Positions 15,611-22,585 of a stretch of DNA of 29,645 nucleotides are shown here, piece by piece; the stretch's first letter is position 1; every line of letters starts with the position of its first letter. Source of the DNA: Clostridia bacterium (lineage in GTDB: Bacteria > Bacillota > Clostridia > Oscillospirales > Acutalibacteraceae); NCBI GenBank assembly GCA_900755995.1, contig CAAEIM010000136.1:1-29645 (forward strand). The letters are read 5' to 3'. The position numbers were made by a program, and so were the translations under genes. The notes beneath the pieces are model-generated. The model was not told the DNA's origin. It did no database searches and was given only the letters and a program-made list of their open reading frames with translations.

Positions 15611-16942
15611 ATGTCGTATGTAAGCGAACAGCTCGAAAAGCTTAAAGCAAAAAATCCAAATGAACCTGAGTTTATTCAGGCAGCTACAGAAGTTTTAACA
15701 TCACTTGAGCCTGTATTTGAGGCTAATCCAAAGTACCAGGAGAACGGTATTCTTGAAAGAATTACCGAGCCTGAGCGTGTTATTATGTTCAGAGTTCCCT
15801 GGGTTGACGATAACGGCAAGGTACAGGTAAACCGTGGTTTCCGTGTACAGTTCAACAGCGCTATCGGACCTTACAAGGGCGGTTTAAGATTACATCCGTC
15901 AGTAAACCTCGGCGTTATTAAGTTCCTTGGTTTTGAGCAGATTTTTAAAAACTCATTAACAGGTCTTCCTATCGGCGGCGGTAAGGGCGGCTCTGACTTT
16001 GACCCTAAGGGCAAGAGCGACAACGAGGTTATGGCTTTCTGTCAGAGCTTTATGACAGAGCTTTGCAAGCACATCGGTGCCGACACTGACGTACCTGCAG
16101 GTGATATTGGTACAGGTGCTCGTGAAATCGGATATATGTTTGGTCAGTATAAGAGAATCAGAAACGTTTACGAAGGCGTTCTTACAGGTAAGGGTCTTAA
16201 CTGGGGCGGTTCTTTAGCAAGAACAGAGGCTACAGGTTACGGTCTTCTTTACCTTACTGAGGAAATGCTCAAGTGCAACGGTAAGGACATCAAAGGCGCT
16301 ACAGTTTGTATTTCAGGTGCAGGTAATGTTGCTATTTACGCTACACAGAAGGCTACTGAGCTCGGCGCTAAGGTAGTTACACTTTCTGATTCAACAGGCT
16401 GGGTTTACGATGCTGAGGGCATTGACCTTGACGCTGTTAAGGAAATCAAAGAGGTTAAGAGAGCTCGTCTTTCAGAGTACAAGAACTACCGTCCAAATTC
16501 AGAGTATCACGAGGGCAAATTCGATTGGTCTGTTAAGTGTGACGTTGCCCTTCCTTGCGCTACTCAGAACGAGCTTAATGAAGAGGACGCTAAGAGATTG
16601 ATTGCTAACGGCTGCTATGCTGTTGCTGAGGGTGCTAATATGCCTACAACTCTTGAGGCTACAAAGCTCATTCAGGAGGCAGGTTTACTCTTTGCTCCCG
16701 GTAAGGCTGCTAATGCAGGCGGTGTTGCTACTTCTGCTCTTGAGATGTCACAGAACTCACAGCGTCTTTCATGGACATTTGAGGAAGTTGACGCTAAGCT
16801 TAAGAACATTATGGTAAACATTTTCCACAATATTGATAACGCTGCTAAGAAGTACGGCTATGAGGGCAACTATGTAGTAGGCGCTAACATTGCAGGCTTT
16901 GAAAAGGTTGCAGATTCAATGATTGCTCAGGGTGTTTGCTAA
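15611..16942 (+). CDS. gdhA: NADP-type glutamate dehydrogenase
   Basis: A hexameric enzyme interconverting 2-oxoglutarate plus ammonia and glutamate, most likely NADPH-linked and assimilatory in this subfamily. The 443 residues contain the substrate-site segment GPYKGGLRLHPSVN (K89), K113 in the FKNSLTGLP segment, the catalytic lysine K125 in GGGKGG, D164 in PAGDIGTG and the Rossmann motif GAGNVA (236-241). Length fits the small bacterial class. AAGGAGG precedes the ATG. It has its own promoter, a roughly 65-base leader with a hairpin and its own terminator. A small XRE regulator is divergent from it. Confidence 0.97.
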   Translation: MSYVSEQLEKLKAKNPNEPEFIQAATEVLTSLEPVFEANPKYQENGILERITEPERVIMFRVPWVDDNGKVQVNRGFRVQFNSAIGPYKGGLRLHPSVNLGVIKFLGFEQIFKNSLTGLPIGGGKGGSDFDPKGKSDNEVMAFCQSFMTELCKHIGADTDVPAGDIGTGAREIGYMFGQYKRIRNVYEGVLTGKGLNWGGSLARTEATGYGLLYLTEEMLKCNGKDIKGATVCISGAGNVAIYATQKATELGAKVVTLSDSTGWVYDAEGIDLDAVKEIKEVKRARLSEYKNYRPNSEYHEGKFDWSVKCDVALPCATQNELNEEDAKRLIANGCYAVAEGANMPTTLEATKLIQEAGLLFAPGKAANAGGVATSALEMSQNSQRLSWTFEEVDAKLKNIMVNIFHNIDNAAKKYGYEGNYVVGANIAGFEKVADSMIAQGVC

Positions 16943-17014
16943 TTAACTCCTTAAATTTAAATTAAATACTGCCTGATTCAGCCTGTGCTGATTGGGAAGC
17001 GTTTTAAAGATGAC

Positions 17015-17048
17015 GGTGTAACCTTAGAAATGGGGTTACACCTTTTTT
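17015..17048 (+). terminator. Intrinsic terminator after gdhA
   Basis: A nine-base-pair stem GGTGTAACC/GGTTACACC (17015-17023, 17034-17042) with a ten-base loop is followed by six T residues (17043-17048). Confidence 0.9.
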
Positions 17049-17298
17049 GTCAGGACTTAGAGGAAAACAGATTATCATTCTGAAATTGCAAAATGCAGAC
17101 ATCGCACAGGTTATGCAAATATGGTTAAACGGGAACGAGGACGCACATCCTTTTATCCCAAAAGAATATTGGAAATCAAATTTTGTGACTGTTCGGGAAC
17201 AGCTTTTACAGGCGGAGGTCTATGTTTATGAGTCCGACAACACCGTGCAGTGCTTTATTGGATTGCAGGGAGTTTATATAGCCGGATTACAACTGTGA
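17047..17298 (+). pseudogene. Decayed GNAT-type acetyltransferase fragment
   Basis: The frame encodes about 75 residues that read like the N-terminal half of a GNAT N-acetyltransferase: KLQNADIAQVMQIWL, then HPFIPKEYWKSNF, then a central strand VYVYESDNTVQCFIGLQG. The stop comes at the point where the family would continue into the acetyl-CoA-binding motif A, which is missing. The expected start is also lost. The homologous part begins near 17074, where no ATG is present, and the only in-frame start is a TTG inside the gdhA terminator T run. AGAGG at about 17059 may be the old ribosome binding site. I read it as a truncated, non-functional remnant. Confidence 0.65.
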
Positions 17299-17357
17299 TT
17301 TTATATGCGTATTCATAAAATCCGTATTCCTGTGCACAATACTTTTGAGGTGATTTT

Positions 17358-17630
17358 ATGGCTAAAAAAGGTATGCACAGAATTGATGACATCCACGAGC
17401 AAAAGAAAAATAAAGCAGAAATCGTACCGGAACTTCAGGGAAAAGCAAAGCTGAGCGGCGAAAAAGCAAATCCGATTATTGCAGGTACTGAGCCGCCTTC
17501 TCAAAAGGTGTATCATTCAAAACCGCACAGTGAAAAACCAATTTCTGATTTTTATTCCTATATCGACAACGATTTGGCAAGAGATAATCTTGAAAATGAC
17601 ATTACGGCTGCAGATTTGCAGGACTTATAA
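17358..17630 (+). CDS. Hypothetical 90-residue hydrophilic protein
   Basis: I do not recognise this gene. The product is charged and lysine-rich at the N-terminus (MAKKGMHRIDD, then HEQKKNKAE). A proline- and serine-containing middle follows (TEPPSQKVYHSKPHSEKP), and the end is acidic (DNDLARDNLENDITAADLQDL). It has no membrane segment, signal peptide, cysteine or known motif, and looks largely disordered with one C-terminal helix. GAGGTG eight bases before the ATG and a terminator directly after the stop support it as a real gene. It lies between the acetyltransferase remnant and convergent recQ. Confidence 0.7.
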   Translation: MAKKGMHRIDDIHEQKKNKAEIVPELQGKAKLSGEKANPIIAGTEPPSQKVYHSKPHSEKPISDFYSYIDNDLARDNLENDITAADLQDL

Positions 17631-17671
17631 AAAATACGGCACACCAAAATTTCAGGTGCGCCGTATTTTTT
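17631..17671. terminator. Bidirectional terminator, hypothetical gene / recQ
   Basis: Arms AAAATACGGC (17631-17640) and GCCGTATTTT (17660-17669), with an inner CACC/GGTG pair, form a long stem flanked by A and T tracts. The recQ stop codon (17672-17670) lies at its edge, so the same hairpin serves both convergent genes. Confidence 0.88.
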
Positions 17672-19481
17672 ATGCTTTGTTTTCTATAAACTTTTTGATA
17701 ATCGGGATAAACTGCGATGCATACTTTTCCTGCTTTTTGATTCCGACTCCCGAAATTCTAAGAAAATCGTTTTCGTTTTGCGGCAGCTTTTCGCACATTT
17801 CACGCAGTGTAGCATCGTTAAAAATAACATATGGAGGAACGCTTGCTTTGTCTGCAAGGCGTTTTCTGAGCTCTTTAAGTTTTGAAAACAGCTCGGGATT
17901 AATTTCAGCCTGATGAATTTCTCTGTGAAGCTCTTCCTTTGCGGCAACTCTCATACTCAGAGTTTTGTTTCCTCTCAGAATAGGATATGACTTTTGAGTT
18001 ACTTTTAAAATGGGATATTCGTCCTCGGTTTTATATATGTATTCCTCGTCAATCAGCCTTTCAATAAGCTCAGATATAACTTGTTTTTTAGTATTGCTCA
18101 TTATTCCGTAGGTTGATTGCTTGTTAAGTCCTGCGTTTAAAATATTTTCTCGCTTTGAGCCGGACAGAACACCTGTAATAACCGATGTGCCGTAACGCTG
18201 ACCTGTTCGTATAATACACGAGAGAATTTTTTGAGCGTCAACCGTGACATCTTCAAGGCTGTATTCCTTCAGGCAAGCCGAGCAGTTTTTACATTCAGTG
18301 GAGTGATACTCTCCAAAATAATTTAAAATGTAATTTCTGAGGCAGGTTGTAGAGGTGCAGTAGCCAACCATTTTATTGAGCTTTTGGTAATCATTCCGTT
18401 TTATTTTTTCTCGCTGCTCGTCTGTAAGCTCTGTGTTGTCATCATTGTTTTCTATAAAAAATTTTTGGGTGTAAATGTCGCTTGGATTGTACAGCAGAAT
18501 ACAGTCGGATTTTTCGCCGTCACGTCCCGCTCTGCCCGCCTCCTGATAATAGTTTTCAAGATTTTTAGGCATATTGTAATGCACCACAAAGCGCACGTCA
18601 GGCTTATCAATTCCCATTCCGAATGCGTTAGTTGCAACAATCAGATTACAGCTGTCATTGATGAAATCCTCCTGATTTTTACTGCGTATTTCGGCAGGCA
18701 AGCCTGCATGGTAAATAAGTGCTCGATGCCCGTTTTCATTGAGAAAATCGCTGACCTTTTCAACATTTTTCCGGGTGGCGCAGTAAATAATTCCGCTTTC
18801 GCCCTTATGCTCTCCCGCTATCGCAAGCAGCTCTCTTTGCTTGCTTTTCGGACGTTTTACCTCAAAAAACAGGTTCTTTCTGTCAAAACCTGTTGTAATC
18901 TGAAATGGGTTGTTAAGAGAGAGCAGGTTTAAAATGTCACGCTTTACTGCATCGGTTGCGGTGGCTGTAAATGCCGCAACCACGGGACGGGTATTGAGAT
19001 TTGATATAAACTCCGCAATCTTGAGATAGCTTGGGCGAAAATCCTGTCCCCACTGCGACACGCAATGCGCTTCATCAACAGCAATCAGAGATATTTTTAT
19101 GCTGTTGCAAAGATCTAAAAATGCAGGCGCTTCAAGTCTTTCGGGCGCAACATAAATCAGCTTATACTCGCCTGATTTTGCATTAAAAATTGCCCTTGAC
19201 TGTTGAGCTGGTGACAGTGTGCTGTTGATATAAGCCGCTCTTATTCCGTTCTGATTAAGCGAGGTAACCTGATCCTTCATCAGTGAGATGAGAGGTGATA
19301 TCACGATTGCAATACCATCTGACATAATCGCAGGGATTTGGTAGCAAATTGATTTTCCTCCGCCTGTCGGCATAATGCAGAGCGCATCTCTGCCGTCTGT
19401 GATGTTGTCTATTATATTTTCCTGTCCTTCACGAAAGCTTTCGTGACCGAAATACTGCTTTAAAATGTCAAATTTATTCAT
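17670..19481 (-). CDS. recQ: ATP-dependent DNA helicase RecQ
   Basis: A 3'-5' DNA helicase of superfamily 2 acting in recombination and repair of stalled forks. The 603 residues contain Walker A TGGGKS (39-44), DEAH (136-139) with the RecQ-specific QWGQDFRPSY loop, motif VI EAGRAGRDG, the zinc-binding cysteines C380, C397, C400 and C403, an RQC winged-helix region (about 405-510) and a C-terminal HRDC domain (about 525-603). The full architecture is present. The frame is open to 19532, but MNKFDILKQYFGHESFR is the family-type N-terminus. No Shine-Dalgarno sequence precedes that ATG, and a promoter lies only ten bases upstream, so the mRNA may be almost leaderless. Confidence 0.96.
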   Translation of the reverse strand: MNKFDILKQYFGHESFREGQENIIDNITDGRDALCIMPTGGGKSICYQIPAIMSDGIAIVISPLISLMKDQVTSLNQNGIRAAYINSTLSPAQQSRAIFNAKSGEYKLIYVAPERLEAPAFLDLCNSIKISLIAVDEAHCVSQWGQDFRPSYLKIAEFISNLNTRPVVAAFTATATDAVKRDILNLLSLNNPFQITTGFDRKNLFFEVKRPKSKQRELLAIAGEHKGESGIIYCATRKNVEKVSDFLNENGHRALIYHAGLPAEIRSKNQEDFINDSCNLIVATNAFGMGIDKPDVRFVVHYNMPKNLENYYQEAGRAGRDGEKSDCILLYNPSDIYTQKFFIENNDDNTELTDEQREKIKRNDYQKLNKMVGYCTSTTCLRNYILNYFGEYHSTECKNCSACLKEYSLEDVTVDAQKILSCIIRTGQRYGTSVITGVLSGSKRENILNAGLNKQSTYGIMSNTKKQVISELIERLIDEEYIYKTEDEYPILKVTQKSYPILRGNKTLSMRVAAKEELHREIHQAEINPELFSKLKELRKRLADKASVPPYVIFNDATLREMCEKLPQNENDFLRISGVGIKKQEKYASQFIPIIKKFIENKA

Positions 19482-19491
19482 AACACTAAAT

Positions 19492-19520
19492 ATTATATAT
19501 GTATTTGAAAATAATTTCAA
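19492..19520 (-). promoter_or_regulatory. SigA-type promoter for recQ, overlapping a palindrome
   Basis: On the minus strand TTGAAA (19520-19515), a 17-base spacer and TATAAT (19497-19492) predict a start about four bases from the ATG. The -35 box is one arm of the palindrome TTGAAA-ATAA-TTTCAA (19505-19520), which could bind a regulator. Confidence 0.72.
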
Positions 19521-19537
19521 GCTAAGGGGCAAAAATC

Positions 19538-19566
19538 TTGATTTAAAATGAAAAATATTTTATACT
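19538..19566 (+). promoter_or_regulatory. SigA-type promoter for the Spx/ArsC-like gene
   Basis: TTGATT (19538-19543), a 17-base spacer and TATACT (19561-19566) predict a start near 19573. It is arranged back to back with the recQ promoter. Confidence 0.7.
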
Positions 19567-19594
19567 ATAAATATATTTTTCGGGGAGTGATTTG

Positions 19595-19954
19595 ATGTTA
19601 TTTTTACAGTATCCAAAATGCTCTACCTGCAAAAAAGCAAAGAGCTTTTTAGATAACAACAATGTTCAGTATGAGGACAGACATATTGTTGAGTGCCGTC
19701 CTACGGCTGACGAAATCAGACAGTGGCATACGCTCAGCGGTCTTGATATAAAAAAATTCTTTAATTCAAGCGGTATGCTTTACAAGTCTATGAATTTAAA
19801 GGATAAGCTTGAAAAAATGTCGCTTGAAGAAAAGTATGAGCTTTTGGCAAGCGACGGTATGCTTGTAAAACGTCCGCTGCTGATTGTCGGCGACAAGGTA
19901 CTTATCGGCTTTAAAGAGGCAGAGTGGAAGCTCGTTTTAGGAGTAGAGGGGTAA
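19595..19954 (+). CDS. ArsC/Spx-family thioredoxin-fold protein
   Basis: A 119-residue member of the ArsC/Spx/YffB family. It starts with the thioredoxin-like strand and redox motif CSTC (C9-C12), continues with the family helix KKAKSFLDNNNV, and ends with the conserved KRPLLIVGDKVLIGF stretch. Members include arsenate reductases, Spx-type RNA polymerase regulators and proteins of unknown role. No arsenic genes are near, and the sequence does not decide between them. A TTG at 19592 is in frame, but the ATG at 19595 is better spaced from GGGGAG (19582-19587). The exonuclease gene follows after five bases, so the two form an operon. Confidence 0.85.
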   Translation: MLFLQYPKCSTCKKAKSFLDNNNVQYEDRHIVECRPTADEIRQWHTLSGLDIKKFFNSSGMLYKSMNLKDKLEKMSLEEKYELLASDGMLVKRPLLIVGDKVLIGFKEAEWKLVLGVEG

Positions 19955-19959
19955 TACTT

Positions 19960-20715
19960 ATGAAAAAATTTATTTCGTGGAATGTAAACGGTTTAAGGGC
20001 TTGTGTTACAAAAGGCTTCCTTGATTTTTTCAAGGAAGCTGACGCAGATGTTTTTTGCCTGCAGGAAACCAAATTGCAGGCGGGGCAAATTGATTTGCCT
20101 CTTGAGGGCTATCATATGTACTGGAACTATGCCGAGAAAAAGGGCTATTCGGGTACTGCAATTTTTACCAAAGAAGAACCCATAAGCATAACCTACGGTC
20201 TTGGAATTGAGAAGCACGACAAAGAGGGAAGAGTGATAACTGCAGAGTTTGAGGATTACTTTTTTGTGACCTGCTATACGCCTAATTCCAAAAACGAGCT
20301 TTTAAGGCTTGACTACCGTATGGAGTGGGAAGATGCTTTCAGGGCATATTTGAAAAATCTTGAGAAGTCAAAGCCGGTTATTGTGTGCGGCGACCTCAAT
20401 GTTGCGCACAAAGAAATTGACCTTAAAAATCCTAAAACAAACCGCAGAAATGCAGGCTTTACCGATGAGGAAAGAGGAAAAATGACCGAGCTTTTAGACA
20501 GCGGCTTTACTGATACATTCAGATATTTTTATCCTGACAAAGAAGGAATATATTCATGGTGGTCATACAGGTTTAAAGCAAGAGAGAAGAATGCAGGCTG
20601 GCGTATTGATTACTTCTTAACGTCAGAGTCGCTCAATTCACGCTTGGTAAGCGCTGACATTCACACTGAGGTATTCGGCAGTGACCATTGCCCCGTAGAG
20701 CTTGTAATTGAATAG
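19960..20715 (+). CDS. xth: Exodeoxyribonuclease III / AP endonuclease
   Basis: A magnesium-dependent DNA repair enzyme of the ExoIII/AP-endonuclease family that cuts abasic sites and trims 3' ends. The 251 residues contain SWNVNGLRA (metal and active-site N10), LQETKL (E36), GDLNVAH, the family segment IDLKNPKTNRRNAGFTDEE, YSWWSYR, and the terminal catalytic SDHCPV. Length matches the bacterial enzyme. The frame is open upstream into the preceding gene, but AGAGGGG before the ATG at 19960 and homology fix this start. It shares a transcript with the Spx/ArsC-like gene, which hints at a joint oxidative-damage role (inference). Confidence 0.94.
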   Translation: MKKFISWNVNGLRACVTKGFLDFFKEADADVFCLQETKLQAGQIDLPLEGYHMYWNYAEKKGYSGTAIFTKEEPISITYGLGIEKHDKEGRVITAEFEDYFFVTCYTPNSKNELLRLDYRMEWEDAFRAYLKNLEKSKPVIVCGDLNVAHKEIDLKNPKTNRRNAGFTDEERGKMTELLDSGFTDTFRYFYPDKEGIYSWWSYRFKAREKNAGWRIDYFLTSESLNSRLVSADIHTEVFGSDHCPVELVIE

Positions 20716-20763
20716 CTCTAACCGGTTAGATATTACGATATTATCTTACAAAATATTTCGAGC

Positions 20764-20800
20764 AAAAAAATCTGCACTCCGTTTGGAATGCAGATTTTTT
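20764..20800. terminator. Bidirectional terminator, xth / ridA
   Basis: A stem of AATCTGCA-type arms (about 20768-20775 with 20789-20796), extended inward by TCC/GGA with one mismatch and flanked by A7 and T6 tracts, serves the two convergent genes. Confidence 0.87.
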
Positions 20801-20818
20801 AATTAATTATATTTTAAA

Positions 20819-21190
20819 TTAAACCTCGGCAATAACTTCAACCTCAACAAGAACATCCTTTGGAAGCTGCTTTACAGCCACGCAGGAGCGAGCAGGCTTT
20901 TCTGTAAAATACTTGCCGTAAACTGCGTTGAATGCAGCGAAATCGTTCATATCCTTTAAGAAGCATACTGTTTTTACAGCCTTTTCAAGAGAACTGCCTG
21001 AAGCCTCAAGTACGTTTTTAAGGTTTGTGCAAACCTGTTCTGTCTGAGCTTCGATTGTATCAGCCTCAACATTTCCGCTTGCAGGATTGATTGCAATCTG
21101 ACCTGAGGTGAATACAAGACCGTTTGCAACTACAGCCTGAGAATACGGGCCGATTGCATCAGGAGCATTTTTTGTATAGATTTTTTCCAT
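20819..21190 (-). CDS. ridA: Enamine/imine deaminase RidA
   Basis: A trimeric YjgF/YER057c/UK114 protein that hydrolyses reactive enamine/imine intermediates, notably 2-aminocrotonate released by threonine dehydratase, to 2-oxobutanoate and ammonia. The 123-residue product has the N-terminal APDAIGPYSQAV segment, FTSGQIAINP, and the catalytic arginine R101 in PARSCVAV, followed by the conserved LPKDVLVEVEVIA. An in-frame ATG at 21205 overlaps the GGAGG itself, so the ATG at 21190 is the start. It lies 18 bases after ilvA on the same strand, placing the detoxifying enzyme directly with its source of substrate. Confidence 0.95.
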   Translation of the reverse strand: MEKIYTKNAPDAIGPYSQAVVANGLVFTSGQIAINPASGNVEADTIEAQTEQVCTNLKNVLEASGSSLEKAVKTVCFLKDMNDFAAFNAVYGKYFTEKPARSCVAVKQLPKDVLVEVEVIAEV

Positions 21191-21208
21191 AATAATTTCC
21201 TCCATATT

Positions 21209-22402
21209 TTATACAAGCTTAAAGCCTGCTTCGGTGAGAGCGTCTGTAATTTCTTTTACATGATCAAAGTTTCTGGTTTCGAGCACAATTCTGAGGTAAC
21301 AGCCGTTAATATCTGTACCCTCGCTGGCCCTCTCGTGATGTATAGAAATAACGTTGCCGCCCTTGTCTGCAAGAATATCTGCTACCTGCTTGAGCTGACC
21401 CGGCTTATCCTGAAGCTCAATGCAGAGAGTCTGCTGTCTGCCTGACCTGAGAAGACCACGCTTGATTACTCTTGAAAGAATTGTAACATCAATGTTGCCG
21501 CCTGAAATTACGCATACAACCTTTTTGCCCTTTATCGGAAGCTTATTGAACATTACTGCTGCGAGCGGAGCAGCGCCTGCGCCCTCTGCAATCATCTTCT
21601 GTGTTTCAATAAGCGCAAGAATTGCAGAAGAAATTTCGTCATCTGTAACTGTTACAATATCGTCAACATACTGCTGTACATATTCAAAAGTATGCGCTCC
21701 CGGCTCTTTAACCTGAATACCGTCTGCTACAGTTGAAACATTGTCGAGGTGTACAGGTTCGCCCTGCTTGATTGATTCGTACATTGACGGAGCACCCTCA
21801 GCCTGAACACCATAAACCTTGATGTTGGGGTTAAGGCTCTTGATTGCACAAGCAACACCTGATATAAGTCCGCCGCCGCCGATAGCGCATACTACAGCAT
21901 CTACATCCGGAAGCTCCTCAAGAATTTCAATACCGATAGTACCCTGACCTGCAATTACATTTTCATCGTCAAAGGGATGAATAAAAGTATAGTTGTGTTC
22001 ATCTCTGAGCTCGCAAGCCTTGTTGTAGGCATCGTCATACACACCCGGTACCATACAAACTTCGGCACCGTAGCCCTTTGTAGCCTCTACCTTAGAAATC
22101 GGTGCTCCGTCAGGCAGGCAAATGAGCGACTTAATGCCGTATTTTGTAGCTGCAAGAGCAACACCCTGTGCGTGATTTCCTGCTGAGCAGGCTATAACGC
22201 CACGCTTCTTTTCCTCATCTGTGAGCTGAGAAATCTTATATCCCGAACCTCTTACTTTAAACGAGCCTGTAACCTGTAAATTTTCAGGCTTGAGGTAAAT
22301 CTGGCAGTCATTGCTCAGAGCATTAGCCTTAACAAGCGGCGTAGGGACAAGTACATCCTTTAAAACATAGGATGCGTGATAAATCTTATCAAGTGTAACC
22401 AT
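21209..22402 (-). CDS. ilvA: Threonine ammonia-lyase (medium form, ACT domain)
   Basis: A PLP enzyme deaminating threonine to 2-oxobutanoate. The 397 residues contain the PLP lysine K49 in GSFKVRG, the ACSAGNHAQGVA segment, the glycine-rich phosphate site GGGG (175-178) and one C-terminal ACT domain (about 325-397), the layout of the medium-length class; the ACT domain suggests amino-acid regulation. The frame is open to 22432, but AGAGGAG before the ATG at 22402 fixes the start. A promoter and an inverted repeat precede it, and ridA follows. No other branched-chain biosynthesis gene is nearby, so a catabolic role is as likely as isoleucine synthesis. Confidence 0.95.
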   Translation of the reverse strand: MVTLDKIYHASYVLKDVLVPTPLVKANALSNDCQIYLKPENLQVTGSFKVRGSGYKISQLTDEEKKRGVIACSAGNHAQGVALAATKYGIKSLICLPDGAPISKVEATKGYGAEVCMVPGVYDDAYNKACELRDEHNYTFIHPFDDENVIAGQGTIGIEILEELPDVDAVVCAIGGGGLISGVACAIKSLNPNIKVYGVQAEGAPSMYESIKQGEPVHLDNVSTVADGIQVKEPGAHTFEYVQQYVDDIVTVTDDEISSAILALIETQKMIAEGAGAAPLAAVMFNKLPIKGKKVVCVISGGNIDVTILSRVIKRGLLRSGRQQTLCIELQDKPGQLKQVADILADKGGNVISIHHERASEGTDINGCYLRIVLETRNFDHVKEITDALTEAGFKLV

Positions 22403-22435
22403 TAATATCTCCTCTTTCACTCTTGATACCATTTA

Positions 22436-22464
22436 ATTATAAATCAGAATTTGCATAAAAACAA
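22436..22464 (-). promoter_or_regulatory. SigA-type promoter for ilvA-ridA
   Basis: On the minus strand TTGTTT (22464-22459), a 17-base spacer and consensus TATAAT (22441-22436) predict a start near 22429. Confidence 0.7.
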
Positions 22465-22467
22465 GTT

Positions 22468-22500
22468 TTTTTGCAATTTTCTTAAAAAATATTGCAAAAA
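22468..22500. promoter_or_regulatory. Inverted repeat upstream of the ilvA promoter
   Basis: TTTTTGCAAT (22468-22477) and its exact complement ATTGCAAAAA (22491-22500) are separated by 13 bases. The repeat ends four bases from the ilvA -35 box, a usual place for an activator site. It lies outside the terminator of the upstream gene. Confidence 0.5.
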
Positions 22501-22528
22501 TATATCTGCCGTTTCAATATTATGAGTA

Positions 22529-22574
22529 CAAAAAGAAAGTTCTGCACACCAAAGCTGCTTTTGATGTGCAGAAC
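22529..22574 (-). terminator. Intrinsic terminator after the YbhN-like gene
   Basis: On the minus strand GTTCTGCACA (22574-22565) pairs exactly with TGTGCAGAAC (22548-22539), followed by a T-rich tract to about 22529. Confidence 0.82.
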
Positions 22575-22585
22575 AGCATAAAATT

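Noticed and set aside
18384..18932. 182-codon plus-strand open frame
   Set aside because: Antisense to the helicase core of recQ, and its hydrophobic composition is an artefact of the reverse strand.
19595..19954. Firm arsenate reductase call
   Set aside because: The ArsC/Spx fold is clear, but no arsenic genes are near and the CSTC motif also fits Spx-type and unknown-function members.
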